Positions 56,129 through 64,000 of a DNA stretch of 64,000 bases are shown one piece after another. The stretch is from the NCBI GenBank assembly GCA_025210345.1, contig JAOARX010000038.1, positions 34,893 to 98,892 on the forward strand, written 5' to 3'. A model generated the notes under the pieces. That model worked only from the letters and a program-made list of their open reading frames with translations. It had not been told where the DNA came from and did no database searches. Within the stretch, counting starts at the first letter, position 1. Every line of letters begins with the position of its first letter. The translations under genes were made by a program, and so were the position numbers. Source of the stretch: Pelagimonas sp. GTDB lineage: Bacteria > Pseudomonadota > Alphaproteobacteria > Rhodobacterales > Rhodobacteraceae.

Positions 56129-56536
56129 ATGTTCAGCGATGGCAGCGATGTAACCATACGCGAAGGCGAGATCGAATACACCGCGTGCAACTGCTGTGAC
56201 GCACCGACCACCGTGGTCACGGGCTATTTCGAGGTGGGGGAATTGTCTGCGGGATGGTACACGGTCGGAGTCACCCATGACCGGCCTGGTCACCTGCCCC
56301 TGGTACGGCTCTACATTGGTGACTGGTCCGACACGGCAGGCCCGGATGAGCGCTGGGGCTTGCGTGTGGGGATCGACAAAGAGGGACCGGTGCTTTTGGA
56401 TTGGTCCGAAGAGGAAATGACCCAGGCCCGCCCGGTGTTTACGCCGCTGAACCGCTTGCAGGTTCTGGGAAGCCCGGTGGAACCGCAGCTTTGGACGCTA
56501 TTGGATAAGATGCTGACGCAGGACAGCCGATTGTAA
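56129..56536 (+). CDS. Unknown soluble protein between hisF and hisE
   Basis: A 135-residue protein with no signal or membrane segment. The N-terminal third has IEYTACNCCDAPTTVV, a Cys-rich site (C-N-C-C) that could bind metal, then GYFEVGELSAGWYTVGVTHD and VRLYIGDWSDT, with a C-terminal LDWSEEEMTQARP segment. I do not recognise a family; the layout is reminiscent of small immunity-like or cargo-binding proteins, but nothing decisive. It is 20 bases after hisF and nine before hisE, so it is certainly in that operon. Confidence 0.6.
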   Translation: MFSDGSDVTIREGEIEYTACNCCDAPTTVVTGYFEVGELSAGWYTVGVTHDRPGHLPLVRLYIGDWSDTAGPDERWGLRVGIDKEGPVLLDWSEEEMTQARPVFTPLNRLQVLGSPVEPQLWTLLDKMLTQDSRL

Positions 56537-56545
56537 GGATAAACC

Positions 56546-56854
56546 ATGACACTGGAAGAGCTTGAAACCATCGTGGCGCAGCGTGCCAAAGCTTCGCCCG
56601 ACGAGAGCTGGACCGCGAAACTCTTGACCAAGGGTCCGGAAAAATGCGCCGAAAAATTTGGGGAAGAGGCAATCGAAGCGGTGATCGAAGCGGTGAAAGA
56701 CGATCGCCAAAAGCTGGCCTCCGAGGCGGCGGACGTGCTGTTCCACCTGCTGGTCATGTTGAAAGCGCGCGACGTGGCCGTGGCCGATGTCATGGCGGTC
56801 CTGGCACAGCGACAAGGGCAATCGGGCCTGGCGGAAAAGGCATCGCGCGGTTGA
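56546..56854 (+). CDS. hisE: Phosphoribosyl-ATP pyrophosphatase
   Basis: HisE hydrolyses phosphoribosyl-ATP to phosphoribosyl-AMP and pyrophosphate (histidine step 2). 102 residues with the all-alpha NTP pyrophosphatase pattern: [15 protein letters not shown], then [40 protein letters not shown], and FHLLVML, which together hold the Mg-binding E-x2-E / E-x2-D residues. It is the stand-alone form, not fused to HisI. A multi-hairpin repeat follows. Confidence 0.95.
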   Translation: MTLEELETIVAQRAKASPDESWTAKLLTKGPEKCAEKFGEEAIEAVIEAVKDDRQKLASEAADVLFHLLVMLKARDVAVADVMAVLAQRQGQSGLAEKASRG

Positions 56855-56862
56855 GGGGCGGC

Positions 56863-56940
56863 AACGATTTTCGAAAATCGTTTGAGGGGCCAGCCCCTTC
56901 TGTGGGCCTACGGCCCCCATTCATCCCCGGGATATTTTGA
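56863..56940 (+). repeat. Multi-hairpin intergenic repeat, copy 2
   Basis: A perfect 20-base palindrome centred on TTTTCGAAAA (56863-56882), then GGGGC-CA-GCCCC (56886-56897), then TGGGCC/GGCCC (56904-56917), then the tail TCCCCGGGATATTTTGA. Same hairpin order and tail as the copy before hisH. Here it separates hisE from the convergent CoA-binding gene and may end both transcripts. Confidence 0.6.
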
Positions 56941-56954
56941 ACCCAAAGAAACCG

Positions 56955-57422
56955 TCAGAGCCTGGATGAAATCACCCCGGTGTTAAAGCCCCCCATGCGC
57001 AGTTCTCCGAACAGGCGTTGATATTCGATCTTTGGGCAGCGATTCTGAATCACGGTAACCCCCTTGGCCTGTGCAACTTTGGCTGCCTCAGGGTGTTCGA
57101 CACCAATCTGCATCCAGATGGTTTGCAGGTTGGGGAGATGCGTGAGCGCGTCTTCCACCAGCGGGGGCACATGTTCAGAGCGGCGGAAAAGATCGACCAT
57201 ATCCGTCTCAGGCGGACAATCCGAAATCGAGCCGCGGACGGTTTCCCCGAACAACACCTGCCCGGCAAGACCCGGATTGACGGGGATCACCCTGTATCCT
57301 TTGAGCTTGAGATAGCGGGCGACATAATAGCTTGGGCGCACAGAATTGGCGGAAACACCCACCACGGCAATCACCTTGGTGCGGTTCAGAACGGTTTTTA
57401 GCTCGGCATCTGAATAGGTCAT
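56955..57422 (-). CDS. CoA-binding domain protein (YccU-like)
   Basis: A 155-residue Rossmann-fold protein of the CoA_binding_2 family. It starts MTYSDAELKTVLNRTKVIAV, then GVSANSVRPSYYVARYLKLK (nucleotide loop), YRVIPVNPGLAGQVLFGETV, and IWMQIGVEHPEAAKVAQAKG, VTVIQNRCPKIEYQRLFG near the C terminus. The family binds CoA, but its physiological role is not known. It is the downstream neighbour of DUF2235 and is convergent with hisE. Confidence 0.87.
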   Translation of the reverse strand: MTYSDAELKTVLNRTKVIAVVGVSANSVRPSYYVARYLKLKGYRVIPVNPGLAGQVLFGETVRGSISDCPPETDMVDLFRRSEHVPPLVEDALTHLPNLQTIWMQIGVEHPEAAKVAQAKGVTVIQNRCPKIEYQRLFGELRMGGFNTGVISSRL

Positions 57423-57446
57423 GCGGTGACCATAGCGGTGTGATCT

Positions 57447-57476
57447 CAAAAGAAAAGCGCCCGGAGAACCGGGCGC
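57447..57476 (-). terminator. Terminator of DUF2235 gene (minus strand)
   Basis: GCGCCCGG-AGAA-CCGGGCGC perfect stem, followed on the minus strand by TTTTCTTTTGAG. A textbook terminator between the DUF2235 gene and the CoA-binding gene. Confidence 0.9.
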
Positions 57477-57594
57477 AGTTCGGAACGAGGGACTAAAGTT
57501 ACGCAGAGGTTCCGGCCCTGCGGTCTCATTTGAAGATAGGATAGGTTCCAAAAGTTTAAAGAGCCGTTGCCAACGCGTGATGCTGGATCGGCAA

Positions 57595-58668
57595 TTATTC
57601 GCCCGCGACCCGCTGGGCCATGCAGGGCAAAGGCGGGTTGCTTTGAAATTGGAGCAACGTCGGGTGCCGTTCTTCGGTGGGGGTGGTGCAGATTTGGCGG
57701 GATTTTCTGAACAAAAAGAACTTGCCCAACCCTTTCCACAGGCCCAACCAGGGAGCCGAGACATCCTGCGGAAACCGCGATTGCCACCCCTTCGGGAGGG
57801 GCAGCCCGGTTTCTTCCAGCTTTTCCAGCATCCAGACCAGCGGAATATTGGACAGCGGGCGGCAGGCAAGATCCCCCGCCAATTGTCCTCCGATGTCTGC
57901 GTGCGTGCCTCGAAACCAGACCTGTTGAACCCGATCGCTTCCGTCGCTGGGAGTTGACCACAGAACCGGCGCAAAGGCCTGACGGGTTTCGTCATGCGCC
58001 AAAGCGTGAAACCCATGCCGCACCGACGCGCCCAGCTCATGGTTGTGAAAGTCATGCTCATTTTCCGACAGGCGCCACAGCAACGGCAACCGCAACCCCA
58101 AGGCTTTGACCGTGTCCCAAACGCCGACCGCCTCAATTTTTGGGGTCGGATGGCAGTATTTTTCAGCAAACCGGTGAGCCGACACACTGTTGGGAGAATA
58201 TTGGTAGAGCCGATAGATCTGTTGGATGTTCCGCTCGGTCGCGTGACGCGCCCTGAGCAAGCCCACCCGGTCAATCACCCCAGCCAAGGAGCGCACGGCG
58301 TAGGCGCCGCGCGAATACCCCAATAGGTATATCCGATCCCCCTCGCGATACCGGGATGCGAGATAGCCATACGCGCGCTTGATTTTGCGATTGATCCCCC
58401 GCCCCGTGATGACATCCGGGGTTTTCCGCCAATCGGTCCATTGCGCCCCAGCTTCGTAAAACAGCGAAACGCCTTCAACTTCTTGAAGCAGGCGATAGGT
58501 TAGCCCCGCATTGGTTTCGCGCCCCGGTTCCAAGGTCGACATGGTTCCGTCAAGGATAATCACATGGGTGACAGGCCCACGGCGGCGCGCGTAATGCGAA
58601 TGGTCCGCGCGTGTCTTTCCGCGCTGAAGCCAGTTCCAGAGTACATATCCCAATCGCGTAGCTGTCAT
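57595..58668 (-). CDS. DUF2235 alpha/beta-hydrolase-like protein
   Basis: A 357-residue cytoplasmic protein. HVIILDGTMSTLEPGRETNA resembles the DUF2235 opening (FxDGTxN), and RIYLLGYSRGAYAVRSLAGV is the nucleophile elbow (G-Y-S-R-G, Ser nucleophile). AVGVWDTVKALGLRLPL supplies the acid, and VWFRGTHADIGGQLAGDLAC the His. This is the lipase/phospholipase-like T6SS Tle1-type fold, but no T6SS gene is present, so the substrate is unassigned. ATG 58668 follows GCAGGAG. Confidence 0.87.
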   Translation of the reverse strand: MTATRLGYVLWNWLQRGKTRADHSHYARRRGPVTHVIILDGTMSTLEPGRETNAGLTYRLLQEVEGVSLFYEAGAQWTDWRKTPDVITGRGINRKIKRAYGYLASRYREGDRIYLLGYSRGAYAVRSLAGVIDRVGLLRARHATERNIQQIYRLYQYSPNSVSAHRFAEKYCHPTPKIEAVGVWDTVKALGLRLPLLWRLSENEHDFHNHELGASVRHGFHALAHDETRQAFAPVLWSTPSDGSDRVQQVWFRGTHADIGGQLAGDLACRPLSNIPLVWMLEKLEETGLPLPKGWQSRFPQDVSAPWLGLWKGLGKFFLFRKSRQICTTPTEERHPTLLQFQSNPPLPCMAQRVAGE

Positions 58669-58822
58669 GTCTCCTGCTTTCAAAGGCGCGGCACAGTCGG
58701 TCTGACGGAATCAGAACCATCTATGCCTTGAGGTCCGGTTTGAACGGCCTAGTACCAAGATAGGCCCATTTTCATAAGAAACCTCAAAACTTGCCTGATT
58801 TCCTGCCGAATTCACGGTATTT

Positions 58823-59983
58823 TCATGGCGCGCGATCATCCACCCGGGTCGGCCCCATGGATCGGGGGCGCATCGTGATCACCCGCGTGGGGCCATATCC
58901 GTTGAACCCTGTCTTGAGCGCGTGGGAATAGGCGCCGCACCCCTCGATCAATAGATAGTCCCCTTCGGACAGGGTTGCAGGAAGCTCAAGCGGTTCGTTC
59001 AACTGATCAATGCTGTCACAGGTGGGGCCAAAAACACGATACGACGCGGTCGGCCCTGTACGGCGTGTGCCCTGCGGCGTCAAAAGCGTTATCCGGTCAC
59101 TGGCCGCTATATCACGCCACTCAGCCAGCCCCCCATAGATGCCATCGTTGAGATAGATTTGACCGTCCGAAAGGGCCTTGATCCGAACCAGCAGATCATA
59201 GGCATCCGCCACCATCGCGCGGCCCGGTTCACAGACAAGATCCGGTGCATCGACCCCGAAACTGTCTTTGACGGCCTTTGCAATCGTGTCGAAAATGACT
59301 TCTAGCTGAACGGGATGCGCGCCGCGTTGGGCAGGAAAGCCACCGCCAACGTTCAATCGGCCAAGCCGCACGCCAGCCCCTTTCGCGGCCTTGGCCGCCG
59401 CGGCGATATAGCGTGCCCAGGCATCGGGATCATGGCACTGGGTTCCGGGATGAAACGTAATCGACGGCGTACCGCCGCGCGCCACCACCTCTTTGAGAAG
59501 ATGAGACACGAGGCCCGGAGGCGCACCGAATTTTTCGCCAAAGTCGTAAATCCCACCAGAGACAGGCAACTTTAAGCGGACCGATATTTCCTGCCCTGAG
59601 ACATCACCGATCTTCTCCAATTCGCTGGGCCGATCAATCGACCATGACGCAATTCCAAAGGCGTGTGCCGCCTCAATTTCGCTAACAGATCGCACGGGGT
59701 TGTGATAGTTCAACTTCGATTTAGGAGAAACCCACCTGGCTGCGCGCATTTCTTGCACAGATGCGACATCAAACGCCGTCAATCCAGATGCGACCAAAAC
59801 CTCCATCACTTCGGTTTCGGGATTCGCTTTGACCGCATAGGTCACCAACCCCGGAAACCCCGCCTGAAACCGCGCCGCCGTCGCTGCCAACCGATCCGGA
59901 TAAAAGAAGTAAACCGGGTCGTCCGGGGTTTCGTGGGTCAACCACTGCTCGGGGCTTTCCGGGAATATGGACTGGCTTGTCAT
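58823..59983 (-). CDS. Type III PLP decarboxylase (ornithine/lysine/diaminopimelate family)
   Basis: A 386-residue fold-type III decarboxylase. PLP Lys52 in YAVKANPE; GGGFPAQRGAHPVQL (phosphate-binding Gly loop); CEPGRAMVADAYDLL (PLP Glu/Arg) and FGPTCDSIDQLNEP with the catalytic Cys and substrate Asp of eukaryotic-type ornithine decarboxylases. Putrescine synthesis from ornithine is the most likely reaction; lysine specificity is possible. ATG 59983 was preferred over 60013. A Lrp-type regulator is divergent 116 bases away. Confidence 0.88.
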   Translation of the reverse strand: MTSQSIFPESPEQWLTHETPDDPVYFFYPDRLAATAARFQAGFPGLVTYAVKANPETEVMEVLVASGLTAFDVASVQEMRAARWVSPKSKLNYHNPVRSVSEIEAAHAFGIASWSIDRPSELEKIGDVSGQEISVRLKLPVSGGIYDFGEKFGAPPGLVSHLLKEVVARGGTPSITFHPGTQCHDPDAWARYIAAAAKAAKGAGVRLGRLNVGGGFPAQRGAHPVQLEVIFDTIAKAVKDSFGVDAPDLVCEPGRAMVADAYDLLVRIKALSDGQIYLNDGIYGGLAEWRDIAASDRITLLTPQGTRRTGPTASYRVFGPTCDSIDQLNEPLELPATLSEGDYLLIEGCGAYSHALKTGFNGYGPTRVITMRPRSMGPTRVDDRAP

Positions 59984-60099
59984 GATAACCTCTTCGCGCG
60001 CTGTACTATGCAATTGTGCGCAACAAGACGGTGGAATTCACTCGTCAGACCTGACAAAATAAATCGCATGACGATCAATATGACGAACATACTGCACAA

Positions 60100-60528
60100 A
60101 TGGACGAAATAGACACGAAACTCTTGGCCGCGCTCTCAGAAAATGCGCGCATTCCCATCAGCGATCTGGCCCGCAAGATCGGGATCGCCCGTACGACGGT
60201 TCAGACGCGGATCGATCGTTTGATGGAACAGGGGGTGATCGCCGGGTTCACCGTGCGTCGGGGCGCAGCGCTGCGTCCCCCCCTGCAGGCAACCGCGCTG
60301 ATCAGTGTGGAACCCCGCGCGGCACCCGCCGTGTTGAGCCGCCTCAAAACCCTGGATGAGGTGGAAAGCGTACACACCACATCTGGGCGGTTCGACCTTT
60401 TGGTGACGCTCAGCGCCCAAAGCACGGAACGCCTGGACCAAGTTCTGGATCAGATCGGAGAGGCCCGTGGTGTGCGCAGCTCAGAGAGCCTGATCCACCT
60501 TAGCACCAAGATCGAGCGACGCGCCTGA
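60100..60528 (+). CDS. Lrp/AsnC family regulator next to the decarboxylase
   Basis: A 142-residue regulator with an N-terminal helix-turn-helix (EIDTKLLAALSENARIPISD, LARKIGIARTTVQTRIDRLM) and a C-terminal RAM-type domain (LISVEPRAAPAVLSRLKTLD, VHTTSGRFDLLVTLSAQSTE). It is divergent from the type III decarboxylase, so regulation of polyamine or amino acid decarboxylation is likely. TTGTGCGCAA at 60014 in the gap is a candidate half of an operator; no full palindrome is visible. Confidence 0.9.
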   Translation: MDEIDTKLLAALSENARIPISDLARKIGIARTTVQTRIDRLMEQGVIAGFTVRRGAALRPPLQATALISVEPRAAPAVLSRLKTLDEVESVHTTSGRFDLLVTLSAQSTERLDQVLDQIGEARGVRSSESLIHLSTKIERRA

Positions 60529-60536
60529 CCCCTTCG

Positions 60537-61139
60537 TCAGGCCTTGTCTTCGGGGATGGTATAGCGTTCGATCAATCTGGCTTGAGTCATGAAAAACGCC
60601 ATAATCACAACAGGAAGACCGAAAGTCTTAAAGTAGACCCAGGTTTCGGTTTCCATCAGGCGCCAGACCACTTCGTTGGCCAATGCGAGACCAAAGAACA
60701 TCCACATTACGCGTCGTGTCAGGATCAACCAACCTTCGTGTTCAAGCGGCATGAGACCTTCCATAACCTTCTCAAGCCAGCTTTCGCCACGCATCAATCC
60801 GATCGCCAAAGCCAGACCAAACAGGCTGTAGATCAGCGTTGGCTTCATTTTGAAGAACCGCTCATCGTTCAGCCAGACACTGAGGCCACCAAAGACCACG
60901 ATCAGAACCGCTGTCACAATCTGCATCGGGCTTAACCGCCCGGTGACTTTCCACAACACACCTGTCGCAAGCAAGAAGACAGGAATGAACCCTGCCGTCA
61001 CAACGATAAAGCCCGCGTACTCGGTGCCGCCAATGGTGAATATACGGTCTTTCAGCAATAGATAGGCCGCAAAAAATCCAAGTACCGGACCAAATTCCAG
61101 GATTGTTTTCAAGCCCTTCGGAGGCGTTTTTGAAGTCAT
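60537..61139 (-). CDS. yciB: YciB family inner membrane protein (intracellular septation protein A)
   Basis: A 200-residue membrane protein with five or six membrane segments: LKTILEFGPVLGFFAAYLLL at the start, FIVVTAGFIPVFLLATGVLW, IVTAVLIVVFGGLSVWLNDE, the conserved segment FFKMKPTLIYSLFGLALAIG, VMWMFFGLALANEVVWRLME, and TWVYFKTFGLPVVIMAFFMT. YciB is linked to envelope synthesis and septum formation in enteric bacteria. It lies 20 bases after ftsY on the same strand. Confidence 0.92.
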   Translation of the reverse strand: MTSKTPPKGLKTILEFGPVLGFFAAYLLLKDRIFTIGGTEYAGFIVVTAGFIPVFLLATGVLWKVTGRLSPMQIVTAVLIVVFGGLSVWLNDERFFKMKPTLIYSLFGLALAIGLMRGESWLEKVMEGLMPLEHEGWLILTRRVMWMFFGLALANEVVWRLMETETWVYFKTFGLPVVIMAFFMTQARLIERYTIPEDKA

Positions 61140-61159
61140 ACCTTAAGTCCTGAACCTGC

Positions 61160-62206
61160 TTATGTGTCTGATAGGCCCATAAGGGCAGCGGCAAAGTCTT
61201 CGGGGTCAAAGGGGGCCAGATCTTCGATCTGTTCCCCCACACCAATGGCGTGAATGGGCAATCCAAACTTATCCGCGAGCGAGACCAGCACCCCCCCTTT
61301 GGCGGTGCCGTCCAGCTTGGTCATGACAAGCCCCGACACATCCGCGAGCTTTTGGAAGGTTTCGGTTTGATTGACCGCGTTTTGCCCCGTGGTCGCGTCA
61401 AGAACCAACAAAGTGTTATGCGGCGCCTCGGGGTCTTTCTTGCGGATCACACGCACGATCTTGGCCAGTTCTTCCATCAGATCTTGACGGTTCTGCAAAC
61501 GACCGGCCGTGTCGATCATCAGCAGATCCGCCCCATCGTTTTGCGCCTGCGTCATCGCGTCAAAGGCAAGGCTGGCCGGGTCAGATCCCTCGGGCGCGGT
61601 CAAAACCGGCACCCCGGCGCGCGTGCCCCATACCTGCAACTGCTCCACGGCCGCGGCCCGAAACGTGTCCCCTGCGGCGATCACCACGGATTTCCCCGCG
61701 GCCCGGAATTGACTGGCCAGCTTGCCAATAGTCGTAGTTTTCCCTGCGCCATTCACGCCCACCACCAACACCACTTGCGGCGTTTTCGGATACAGCGGCA
61801 GCGGTTTGGCGACGGGCTCCATGATGCGGGCGATTTCCTGGGCCAACAGGAGTTTGATTTCCGCGACCGAGATCTTTTTGCCCATCCGTCCCTGCGCGAT
61901 ATTCGCGGTAACACGCAGCGCCGTATCAACCCCCATATCCGATGCAATCAACAGCTCTTCCAGCTGTTCAAGCATATCATCGTTAAGCTCACGCCGCATC
62001 GCAGAGCCATCACTGCGCCCCAGCATGCGCCCCAGAATTCCGGGCTTGGATACGGGCGTGGCCTCGGTCTGCGCGGCGGGTACGGGGTCAATCGCCCCCT
62101 CTGCGGCGACCTCTTCCCCGCCATCGTGAACGATGGCATCCAACCCCTCGTCCAGCTTGGAAGAGGACTTGAACAATCGATTTTTCAATTTGCCAAAAAG
62201 AGACAT
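61160..62206 (-). CDS. ftsY: Signal recognition particle receptor FtsY
   Basis: FtsY docks SRP-ribosome complexes at the membrane. 348 residues: short acidic/basic A region (1-55), N domain (LNDDMLEQLEELLIASDMGV), and the G domain with VLVVGVNGAGKTTTIGKLAS (G1), VVIAAGDTFRAAAVEQLQVW (G2), LMIDTAGRLQNRQDLMEELA (G3), VMTKLDGTAKGGVLVSLADK (G4) and the closing LPIHAIGVGEQIEDLAPFDP motif. Divergent from the lytic transglycosylase. Confidence 0.97.
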   Translation of the reverse strand: MSLFGKLKNRLFKSSSKLDEGLDAIVHDGGEEVAAEGAIDPVPAAQTEATPVSKPGILGRMLGRSDGSAMRRELNDDMLEQLEELLIASDMGVDTALRVTANIAQGRMGKKISVAEIKLLLAQEIARIMEPVAKPLPLYPKTPQVVLVVGVNGAGKTTTIGKLASQFRAAGKSVVIAAGDTFRAAAVEQLQVWGTRAGVPVLTAPEGSDPASLAFDAMTQAQNDGADLLMIDTAGRLQNRQDLMEELAKIVRVIRKKDPEAPHNTLLVLDATTGQNAVNQTETFQKLADVSGLVMTKLDGTAKGGVLVSLADKFGLPIHAIGVGEQIEDLAPFDPEDFAAALMGLSDT

Positions 62207-62306
62207 GTGGGACGCCCGTGTTTCGTGTAATCTTCACCTAATATGCCTGATTGCTTATGAAAAGCCCCACCTTCCGGGGCAGACCTTGTGACACATCGGA
62301 ATTCTC

Positions 62307-63197
62307 ATGTTTTCTTATCGTATCGCCGCTGTTTTACTGTGTGTTCCCAGTCTCCTACAGGCCGAAGCCGGCACCATGTGCTCGGCCGGGGCCTTTGGGC
62401 AAAAGCAGTGTATTCGTCCTGCGCATTTCGTATATGACACCTGTCAGGCGATCGAAGCCTTTTCCAAGGACCACGGGTTGGACCCGGGCTTTTTTGCCCG
62501 TCTGCTGTGGCAGGAAAGCCGGTTTGATCCAAATGCGCTGAGCCACGCCAACGCGCAGGGTATCGCGCAGTTCATCCCTTCGACCGCCCGGCTCAGGGGG
62601 TTAAGGGATCCCTATAACCCCGCGGAAGCCATGGAGTATTCCGCTGAATATCTTGGTGAACTAAGCCGCCGCTATGGCAATCATGGGCTGGCTGCCGTCG
62701 CCTATAACGGCGGTGAGCGGCGCGCAGACGGATTGGTCGCCAAGACCGGAGGGTTGGCCAAGGAAACCATCGATTACGTCAAGATCATAACCGGTCTACC
62801 CGCTGAAACCTGGCGCGACGCCGCCCCGCGTAAACACGACTTTCGGCTACAAAAAGACAAACCCTTTGCCCAAGCCTGTCATGAGCTTGCCCGCAAGCGC
62901 AAGCTTAGCCGATATCCTCAGATCAAAGAGGGGCCCGCGCGTAAAAAATGGGGGGTGCAATTGGCGTTTGGCACCACCAAATCCAAAGCCCGCGCCATGT
63001 TCAAATCCCGCACCCGAAGCTGCCGCAAGCCGATTGGCGGGGAAACTCCTGACATGATCTGGCAGAAAAGCCGCTCAAGCCCGAAGGGCGGATATTACAT
63101 GGCGCGCATTGGGCGAAATTCGCGCGATGCGGCTTGGGCGCTGTGCCGAAAATTGAAGCGCTCAGGCTGCATTTGCGCCGTTTACAAGAACTATTAG
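62307..63197 (+). CDS. Lytic transglycosylase (SLT family) with C-terminal SPOR-like tail
   Basis: A 296-residue exported murein lyase. Signal peptide MFSYRIAAVLLCVPSLLQAE, then the SLT fold with catalytic Glu about 70 in LLWQESRFDPNALSHANAQG, IAQFIPSTARLRGLRDPYNP, NGGERRADG and an ETIDYVKIITG helix. The C-terminal 100 residues are basic; the end (about 210-296) with YYMARIGRNSRDAAWALCRK and SGCICAVYKN resembles a SPOR-type peptidoglycan-binding domain. Confidence 0.88.
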   Translation: MFSYRIAAVLLCVPSLLQAEAGTMCSAGAFGQKQCIRPAHFVYDTCQAIEAFSKDHGLDPGFFARLLWQESRFDPNALSHANAQGIAQFIPSTARLRGLRDPYNPAEAMEYSAEYLGELSRRYGNHGLAAVAYNGGERRADGLVAKTGGLAKETIDYVKIITGLPAETWRDAAPRKHDFRLQKDKPFAQACHELARKRKLSRYPQIKEGPARKKWGVQLAFGTTKSKARAMFKSRTRSCRKPIGGETPDMIWQKSRSSPKGGYYMARIGRNSRDAAWALCRKLKRSGCICAVYKNY

Positions 63198-63268
63198 TAG
63201 ATCATATGCGACCATATAGGCGGAAAATCACCCGAAAAATCGCATCATAACTGCACAAAAGCGATAAT

Positions 63269-63853
63269 TTAGTGGGAAAGCAGACCAAGGAACAGCCCAG
63301 CCTGTCCGAGCCAGTAAAACACCCAAAGCGGACGTGACGTATGTGGTGCCGACCTAAACAAACCCAGTGCCAAGAGGCAGTCTGACAGGACAAAGCTGGT
63401 GGCCCCGAGGCGGATCAACCAATCCTCTTGCGCCCAGGCCATCACGCCCATCCCTGAAATCAACACGACATAAACCGCGACCGGCAGTTTGAGTTTCCCG
63501 GTATAAGGCAGCAACCAGAATCGCGTCGAAATCGCCACAGCGCCAAGCGCAGCAATCGCGCCCCACGGGATGTCCTGCCACAAGGGCAGCTTGACGACGA
63601 TGAACCCTACATGTCCAAGCGCAAAGGCGATCAACCCTGCGAGAAACGCGGGCTCTCCGTCGAAGCTTAGAAACCAGTCCCCCGCCGCGCAAAGCGCCAA
63701 AGCCAAGGCGACGCCCCAAGCTCCGGCCCATAGCGCAGCCAGGGACAAAAGCCCCACGGGAAGCGTTTTGACAATCGACCTGTGCAAGCTTGGCTGCGCC
63801 TCGACCAGCATCAAGCCATAGGCCAAGGCGCTGACGGCACTCAGCCAGATCAT
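63269..63853 (-). CDS. Lysoplasmalogenase (YhhN family) membrane protein
   Basis: A 194-residue membrane protein with about eight short membrane segments starting MIWLSAVSALAYGLMLVEAQ. The YhhN/TMEM86 pattern is seen in LALCAAGDWFLSF, FLAGLIAFALGHVGFI, and LGATSFVLSDCLLALGLFR with conserved Asp residues that form the active site. Members hydrolyse the vinyl-ether bond of lysoplasmalogens. Its start codon overlaps the stop of the upstream NuoF/FdsB-like gene (ATGA). Confidence 0.82.
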   Translation of the reverse strand: MIWLSAVSALAYGLMLVEAQPSLHRSIVKTLPVGLLSLAALWAGAWGVALALALCAAGDWFLSFDGEPAFLAGLIAFALGHVGFIVVKLPLWQDIPWGAIAALGAVAISTRFWLLPYTGKLKLPVAVYVVLISGMGVMAWAQEDWLIRLGATSFVLSDCLLALGLFRSAPHTSRPLWVFYWLGQAGLFLGLLSH

Positions 63854-64000
63854 GAAATCTCCTCCGCGAAGTGTTTGATGACCAATCTGATCGGGTTTGG
63901 AGCGGCTTGTCCCAGGCCGCAGATGCTTGCGTCGACCATGGTTTGGCTGAGTTCTTCGAGCAGGCCCTTGTCCCATTGGTCGGCCTGCATCAGCTTGACC
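63850..64000 (-). CDS. C-terminal end of NuoF/FdsB-like NADH-binding flavoprotein subunit (partial)
   Basis: The last 49 codons of a gene that continues past the window edge. Read on the minus strand it gives KLMQADQWDKGLLEELSQTM, then VDASICGLGQAAPNPIRLVI and KHFAEEIS. The SxCGLGxxxxxP pattern is the cysteine ligand of the N3 [4Fe-4S] cluster in NuoF, HoxF and formate dehydrogenase beta subunits. Which of these cannot be told from the tail; the GLGQAAPNP form suggests a formate-dehydrogenase-type FdsB. Its stop overlaps the lysoplasmalogenase start. Confidence 0.7.
   Translation of the reverse strand, partial: VKLMQADQWDKGLLEELSQTMVDASICGLGQAAPNPIRLVIKHFAEEIS

Noticed and set aside
57595..58668. 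Type VI secretion effector (Tle1-like) with immunity gene
   Set aside because: The DUF2235 fold is shared with Tle1, but there is no VgrG, PAAR or adaptor gene nearby and no convincing immunity gene.
1..64000. CRISPR arrays, insertion sequences, prophage or integrated element at the tRNA genes
   Set aside because: No regularly spaced repeats, transposase, integrase or phage gene was found, and the tRNA-Gly genes have no attached integrase or repeated 3' end.

Overview
This is a contiguous stretch of high-GC alphaproteobacterial chromosome, most likely from the Roseobacter group of the Rhodobacterales. The evidence is the gene content and architecture: a FolB with a C-terminal extension, a FolP with an N-terminal extension, a short prolyl-tRNA synthetase with no room for an editing insert, HdaA downstream of an AI-2E-type permease and upstream of ppk/ppx, a pccB–pccA–methylmalonyl-CoA mutase cluster with a PccR/ScfR regulator, and scattered his genes. 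There is no rRNA, insertion sequence, integrase, prophage or CRISPR array, and no gene-free stretch over 300 bases. It reads as core chromosome with a few lineage-specific modules.

Layout. 1-4.3 kb: a SleB-type wall hydrolase, then folB-folP-glmM (folate and UDP-GlcNAc precursor). 4.4-6.8 kb, minus strand: a DUF2937 membrane protein, proS and a small membrane protein divergent from a TetR regulator with two matching palindromic operators. 7.5-13.2 kb, plus strand: permease, hdaA, ppk, ppx (replication control and polyphosphate). 13.2-16 kb, minus strand: periplasmic protein, nuclease/phosphatase-fold protein, TerB/J-domain protein, VOC protein. 16-28.2 kb: the propionyl-CoA module. pccB, two small unknown genes, a tiny lipoprotein, another unknown gene, pccA, a lipoprotein, a sulfotransferase-like gene and methylmalonyl-CoA mutase are all on the minus strand; a Bcr/CflA-type exporter and pccR diverge from pccB. 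28.2-31.4 kb, minus strand: gatC-gatA-lipoprotein-amidase. 31.7-34.2 kb: glycosyltransferase-like gene and metY.

34.3-44 kb: a SIMPL protein, a 1183-residue GspL/PilM-like protein with a GspC/PilP-like C terminus, an Lrp regulator, a UvrD/PcrA helicase with two AT-richer in-frame insertions, a receiver-like protein and an FMN-dependent 2-hydroxyacid dehydrogenase. 44-50 kb: pyruvate carboxylase behind three perfect TTTGCAAA boxes, and a chemoreceptor with two tandem CHASE3-like sensor domains. 50.2-50.5 kb: two identical tRNA-Gly(GCC) genes. 51-57 kb: hisB, hisH, hisA, hisF and hisE, interrupted by a DUF2147 gene, a Hint-domain protein and a small unknown gene, with two copies of a multi-hairpin repeat. 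57-64 kb: CoA-binding protein, DUF2235 hydrolase, ornithine-type decarboxylase with a divergent Lrp regulator, YciB, FtsY, a lytic transglycosylase, lysoplasmalogenase, and the C-terminal end of a NuoF/FdsB-like subunit.

The clearest functional theme is C3 metabolism. Propionyl-CoA is carboxylated by PccAB and isomerised by the mutase towards succinyl-CoA. The regulator PccR is encoded alongside, and octamers like its known target lie upstream of pccB, near pccR, and (three perfect copies) upstream of the distant pyc gene, suggesting that PccR or a sister ScfR protein also controls pyruvate carboxylation. The most unusual single proteins are the GspL/GspC-like fusion and the helicase with two insertions. 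All functional calls rest on reading the sequence; no database search was run.
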